A DNA stretch of 10,113 bases. Origin: MAG-121220-bin8 sp964433845 (GTDB lineage Bacteria > Bacteroidota > Bacteroidia > Flavobacteriales > Flavobacteriaceae). The notes under the pieces were generated by a model, which worked only from the letters and a program-made list of their open reading frames with translations, had not been told where the DNA came from and searched no databases. This document shows positions 7,257 to 10,113 of this stretch, in pieces; position 1 is the first letter of the stretch; each line of letters begins with the position of its first letter. The position numbers and the translations under genes are program-made. The stretch is taken from NCBI GenBank assembly GCA_964433845.1, contig CAYSTA010000045.1:1-10113 (forward strand), in the 5' to 3' direction.

Positions 7257-8921
7257 TTATTCCCAAATAACTGATTTTTCATTTTTTTCCCATTCTCCAT
7301 ACTTGTCAGAAAATTTTTCATCAATTTTCGATCTTTTAATTTTTAAGGTTGGTGTTGTCATTCCATTTTCAGGAACCCAATCCTCTTTGACTAATATGAT
7401 TTTAGAGATTTTTTTATAGTTATCCAATTTTTCATTTACATCCTTTAGAACTTTAGCTAATTTGATTGAAACAGATTCCTTGTTTTGAATTGCTAATTCA
7501 GAAGGAACAGCCATAAGCAATGGCTGGTCACATCCTAGTCCTACTACACATAGTTGTGAAAATTCATTAATATTTCCAAAATATTGTTCTAAAACACCAG
7601 GTTCTATATATTTTCCTTTAGATGTTTTAAATATATCTTTTACTCTACCAGTAATGTATAAAAATCCATCATCATCAATATACCCTTTATCTCCAGTGTA
7701 AAGCCATCCATCTCTCAAGGTTTGTTTGGTAATTTCTTCATTCTTGTAATAACATGTTAAGGTGAAAGGCCCCTTCATTAAAATTTCACCTTGCTCACTA
7801 ATTTTCAAATCGACACCAGATGTAGCTTTTCCAACCGATCCTCTTCCTAAAGGTTGATATGGATTTAGATTTGTACAAGTAGCACAGTTTTCTGTCATAC
7901 CATATCCATTTGTAATATATATACCTATGCTCTTATACCAATCCAAAAGTTCGAGAGGCATAGGAGCTGCTCCAGTAACTAGTGACCTTACTCTAGACAT
8001 TCCTAAAGCACCCCTTAATTTCTTTTTAATAATTAATGAAATGATAGGGATTTTTAATAATGTAGAAAGCTTTTTTTGAGACATTTTCATTAAAATCTTT
8101 TCTTGAAATTTAGAATATATCCTAGGAACCCCTTGAAAAGCCGTTGGCTTAATATCATTCAAATTTTGACCAAAAGTTTCCAAAGATTCAACAAAAGAGA
8201 TTGTTCCTCCAAATCTAAAAGCAGAATGTTCAATTACAACTCTTTCAAAAATATGATTCAATGGCATATATGAAATAAAATCATTATTTCCTGAAAAATC
8301 AACTTTTAAAGGATTACCATCTTCAGTGATTCGCTTAGTATTATAAAGTGTTTCATAAGTAAGAACAACACCTTTTGGATCACCGGTTGTACCAGAAGTA
8401 AAAATTATAGTCCAAATGTCTTTTAATTTTGGCTTAAAATCCTCAGTTTGAGGATCAAATTCATTAATAAAGTCATGCCATTGTTTTCCTTCAGAAACTT
8501 TTGAGTGATCTTTATAATGAGGAAATGCTATAATTGGCATATCATCCCTTACTCCTTTTTTCATTTCCTCCCAATTTTCTAATTTTCCAACAAACAAAAC
8601 GCTTACATCACCAAAATCTAGTAGTTTTTCAATTTCGTTTGATTTTAAAGTTGGAAAAAATGGAACGGAAATGTGTCCTGACATAGAAATAGCTAAATCT
8701 GCAATAATCCATTCTCTACAGTTTTTAGAAACCAATCCAATATGACTTTTTTCTGGAAGTCCCATTGATTTTAAACCTGTTGACAGCTTTCTAGCCATAT
8801 TACCAACTTGTTCCCAGGTGTAATTTTCCCATAAGTCCCCAAATGGTTGTTTTAAGAATGGTTTGTTTTTCAGTTTCTCTTCCCATTTATAAAAAGGAAA
8901 GTCAAATAATTCATCTATCAT
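7257..8921 (-). CDS. Long-chain acyl-CoA synthetase (AMP-forming, COG1022 type)
   Basis: A 554-residue adenylate-forming ligase expected to convert a fatty or other carboxylic acid, ATP and CoA to acyl-CoA, AMP and PPi. The ATP loop TSGTTGDPKG is at 175-184. YMPLNHIFER (218-227) is the signature usual in the eukaryotic-like COG1022 long-chain group. A5 is GYGMTE at 339-344, the TGD aspartate is at 411, the hinge GRVKD is at 425-429, and FKTSKGKYIEPGVLE (431-445) is also typical of the group. The likely C-terminal catalytic lysine is K527 in TPTLKIKR. It has no signal peptide and is cytosolic or peripheral on the membrane. Length is slightly below the usual ~590 residues of the group. The gene is first in the minus-strand run and is followed within 5 nt by the alpha/beta hydrolase, so the two probably share a transcript. 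It is divergent from the acyl-CoA carboxylase gene. Chain length and substrate cannot be read from sequence. Confidence 0.92.
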   Translation of the reverse strand: MIDELFDFPFYKWEEKLKNKPFLKQPFGDLWENYTWEQVGNMARKLSTGLKSMGLPEKSHIGLVSKNCREWIIADLAISMSGHISVPFFPTLKSNEIEKLLDFGDVSVLFVGKLENWEEMKKGVRDDMPIIAFPHYKDHSKVSEGKQWHDFINEFDPQTEDFKPKLKDIWTIIFTSGTTGDPKGVVLTYETLYNTKRITEDGNPLKVDFSGNNDFISYMPLNHIFERVVIEHSAFRFGGTISFVESLETFGQNLNDIKPTAFQGVPRIYSKFQEKILMKMSQKKLSTLLKIPIISLIIKKKLRGALGMSRVRSLVTGAAPMPLELLDWYKSIGIYITNGYGMTENCATCTNLNPYQPLGRGSVGKATSGVDLKISEQGEILMKGPFTLTCYYKNEEITKQTLRDGWLYTGDKGYIDDDGFLYITGRVKDIFKTSKGKYIEPGVLEQYFGNINEFSQLCVVGLGCDQPLLMAVPSELAIQNKESVSIKLAKVLKDVNEKLDNYKKISKIILVKEDWVPENGMTTPTLKIKRSKIDEKFSDKYGEWEKNEKSVIWE

Positions 8922-8931
8922 AATTATAATT

Positions 8932-9009
8932 TTAATTAGTTTTTTTAATTTTTAATTCAGCGATTCCTATTCCATTTTCCCCGCCACTACAATATAAAAT
9001 ATTTTTTTC
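8932..9009 (-). pseudogene. Possible remnant of a thiolase C-terminus just upstream of the acyl-CoA synthetase
   Basis: On the minus strand a 25-codon open stretch runs from just after a TGA (9012-9010) to a TAA (8934-8932), which lies 10 nt before the acyl-CoA synthetase ATG. It contains CSGGENGIGIAELKIKK. This resembles the end of thiolases, where a catalytic Cys in C-x-G-G-x-x-G sits about 15-20 residues before the stop. The stretch has no start codon, and nothing coding-like is seen further upstream. The block 8961-8990 is 50% G+C, whereas the DNA around it is nearly all A/T, as expected for decayed coding sequence surrounded by neutral drift. A thiolase would fit the acyl-CoA gene neighbourhood. 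A conserved regulatory site or a crotonase fragment are alternatives. The assignment rests on one short motif. Confidence 0.35.
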
Positions 9010-9077
9010 TCATTTTATATATTCATTCTAATTTACTATATAAAAAAAACTTAATAATGAGAGCATTTAAAAGACAG

Positions 9078-9108
9078 TATATTTGTCATTAATTTTTAAT
9101 TAATTTTG
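9078..9108 (+). promoter_or_regulatory. Candidate Bacteroidota-type promoter for the acyl-CoA carboxylase gene
   Basis: Two octamers match the TANNTTTG -7 consensus of Bacteroidota sigma factors: TATATTTG at 9078-9085 and TAATTTTG at 9101-9108. For the second, the TTTG of the first (9082-9085) could serve as the -33 element, but the 15-nt spacing is shorter than the usual 17-23. For the first, no TTG is present at the expected distance. The second box would start RNA near 9114 and give a leader of about 40 nt before the ATG at 9155. The call is based on motif match and position only. Confidence 0.35.
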
Positions 9109-9154
9109 TATTCAATGTCAATTTAATAATAAATTAAAATAAAATGTTTATTTA

Positions 9155-10113
9155 ATGAAAGTTCGTAAGTCAAATATTGATGTTTTCAGTTCAAATTTTA
9201 TTGAAAATGAGATTTCTATGAAGAAATTATTAAAAGAACTTAATTCTTATTTTAAATTATCAAAAATTGAAGGAAGTAAAGATAAAATAAAAAGAACTCG
9301 AAGTAGAAAAAAACTACTAGCTAGAGAAAAAATAGACTTATTATTAGATAAAAAAAAACCTTACATAGAATTGATGCCGCTTGCTGGCTTAAAACATGAA
9401 AATGGTTTTGGTGCAGGTGGAACTACAGTAGTTGTATTGGGCTATGTCTCTAATGTGCTTTGCTTAATTAATGCAAACGTTTCAACAAGAAAAGCAGGTG
9501 CAATCGATTATGCTACAAGTTTAAAGAATCTAAGATTATCACAAATTGCAAAAGAAAATAAATTATTAACTATAAATCTTGTTGAAAGTGGTGGAGCTAA
9601 TTTACCAGATCAAGACAGAGTTTTTAATAATTATGGAAAATTTTTTATGGAAATGTCTAGGAGATCTAAAGAAGGAATTCCAACAATTTCTGTAGTATTT
9701 GGTAATGCAACAGCAGGTGGGGCTTATGTTCCTGGTATGTCTGACTATTCAATTCTCCAGAAGAACGCCGCTAAAGTCTTTTTAGCAGGACCACCATTAG
9801 TAAAAATGGCAACTAATGAAGATTCTAATGATGAAGAATTAGGAGGAGCACAAATGCATAGTAGTATTTCTGGTGTTTCAGATTTTTTAGCTAAAGATGA
9901 AAAAGATGCTTTAGAAATAACAAAAAATTTAATTAAAAAAATTAAACAGCCAGTGGATAACAAGTATGAGAGCGATGCATCTTCCCCAAAATTCGTTAAA
10001 GATGAAATTTTAGGGATTATTCCTTCTAACTTGAAAAAGCGTTTTGATATTCGAGAACTTGTCAAAAGATTTGTTGATAGTTCTGAATTTATTGAATTCA
10101 AAGAAAATTATGG
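9155..10113 (+). CDS. Acyl-CoA carboxylase carboxyltransferase (beta) subunit, methylcrotonyl-CoA/AccD2-like, N-terminal part (runs off right edge)
   Basis: The frame opens at ATG 9155 and runs to the window edge (319 complete codons of an expected ~520-540). It is the carboxyltransferase subunit of a biotin-dependent acyl-CoA carboxylase, which moves CO2 from carboxybiotin to an acyl-CoA with a separate alpha (biotin carboxylase/BCCP) subunit. RKKLLAREKIDLLLD (51-65) and ELMPLAG (72-78) open the N-terminal crotonase-fold domain. ESGGANLPDQD (144-154), FGNATAGGAYVPGMSDY (182-198) and FLAGPPLVKMAT (209-220) follow, with DEELGGAQMHSSISG at 226-240. SGGANLP and LAGPPLVKMAT place it with the methylcrotonyl-, geranyl- and AccD2-type beta subunits and not with propionyl-CoA carboxylase. 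The exact substrate (3-methylcrotonyl-CoA in leucine breakdown, geranyl-CoA, or another branched enoyl-CoA) is undecided. The gene is divergent from the acyl-CoA synthetase. The ATG at 9155 is the first plausible start; no Shine-Dalgarno site precedes it. Confidence 0.92.
   Translation, partial: MKVRKSNIDVFSSNFIENEISMKKLLKELNSYFKLSKIEGSKDKIKRTRSRKKLLAREKIDLLLDKKKPYIELMPLAGLKHENGFGAGGTTVVVLGYVSNVLCLINANVSTRKAGAIDYATSLKNLRLSQIAKENKLLTINLVESGGANLPDQDRVFNNYGKFFMEMSRRSKEGIPTISVVFGNATAGGAYVPGMSDYSILQKNAAKVFLAGPPLVKMATNEDSNDEELGGAQMHSSISGVSDFLAKDEKDALEITKNLIKKIKQPVDNKYESDASSPKFVKDEILGIIPSNLKKRFDIRELVKRFVDSSEFIEFKENY

Noticed and set aside
9095..9122. TTGACA-like sequence on the minus strand with a TAAAAA 17 nt on, resembling a sigma-70 promoter for the acyl-CoA synthetase
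   Set aside because: Bacteroidota primary sigma factors do not use the TTGACA/TATAAT consensus, and the -10 match is poor.
8922..9154. Riboswitch or small RNA in the divergent spacer
   Set aside because: Apart from the short GC-richer patch, the spacer is nearly pure A/T with no stable hairpins or known RNA motif that I can see.
9745..10101. 118-codon minus-strand open frame
   Set aside because: It lies antisense within the carboxyltransferase gene, whose motifs are clear; the Ser/Leu/Phe-rich product is what a shadow frame gives.

Overview
The window is AT-rich (coding regions full of Lys, Asn and Ile codons; intergenic DNA is almost pure A/T) and looks like a member of the Bacteroidota, most likely a marine Flavobacteriia-type organism with a small genome. 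The main pointer is a TonB-dependent receptor with an N-terminal carboxypeptidase-like regulatory domain. Shine-Dalgarno sites are scarce, and two TANNTTTG-type -7 boxes of the Bacteroidota promoter class lie upstream of the right-edge gene. No rRNA, tRNA, CRISPR, phage or transposase sequence is visible.

Layout, left to right. (1) The left edge carries the N-terminal 115 residues of a membrane fatty-acid hydroxylase/sterol desaturase family protein (minus strand). (2) A short divergent intergenic region with a 7-bp inverted repeat leads to a plus-strand acetoacetyl-CoA synthetase that must start with TTG. (3) Its 3' end overlaps tail-to-tail by 31 nt with a minus-strand nitronate monooxygenase-family flavin oxidoreductase. 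(4) An intrinsic terminator separates that gene from a minus-strand run which, in transcription order, is a COG1022-type long-chain acyl-CoA synthetase, a membrane-anchored alpha/beta hydrolase and a 923-residue TonB-dependent receptor. (5) A 233-nt divergent intergenic region holds a short GC-richer patch. On the minus strand it reads like the last residues of a thiolase, and on the plus strand the region has candidate promoter boxes. (6) The right edge carries the first 319 residues of a biotin-dependent acyl-CoA carboxylase beta subunit (MCC/AccD2-like).

How the genes may work together (inference): nearly every gene acts on acyl-CoA or lipid-like substrates. A coherent model is uptake of a hydrophobic molecule by the TonB receptor, ester cleavage by the alpha/beta hydrolase, activation by the acyl-CoA synthetase, and carboxylation by the MCC-like enzyme. 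If the carboxylase feeds HMG-CoA lyase, the acetoacetate released would be captured by acetoacetyl-CoA synthetase. The nitronate monooxygenase-family protein would be an accessory flavin oxidoreductase of unknown substrate. The substrate of the locus cannot be read from the sequence. The window is best described as an accessory lipid or branched-chain/isoprenoid acid catabolic locus made of known families in a possibly undescribed combination, not as a clearly new molecular system.
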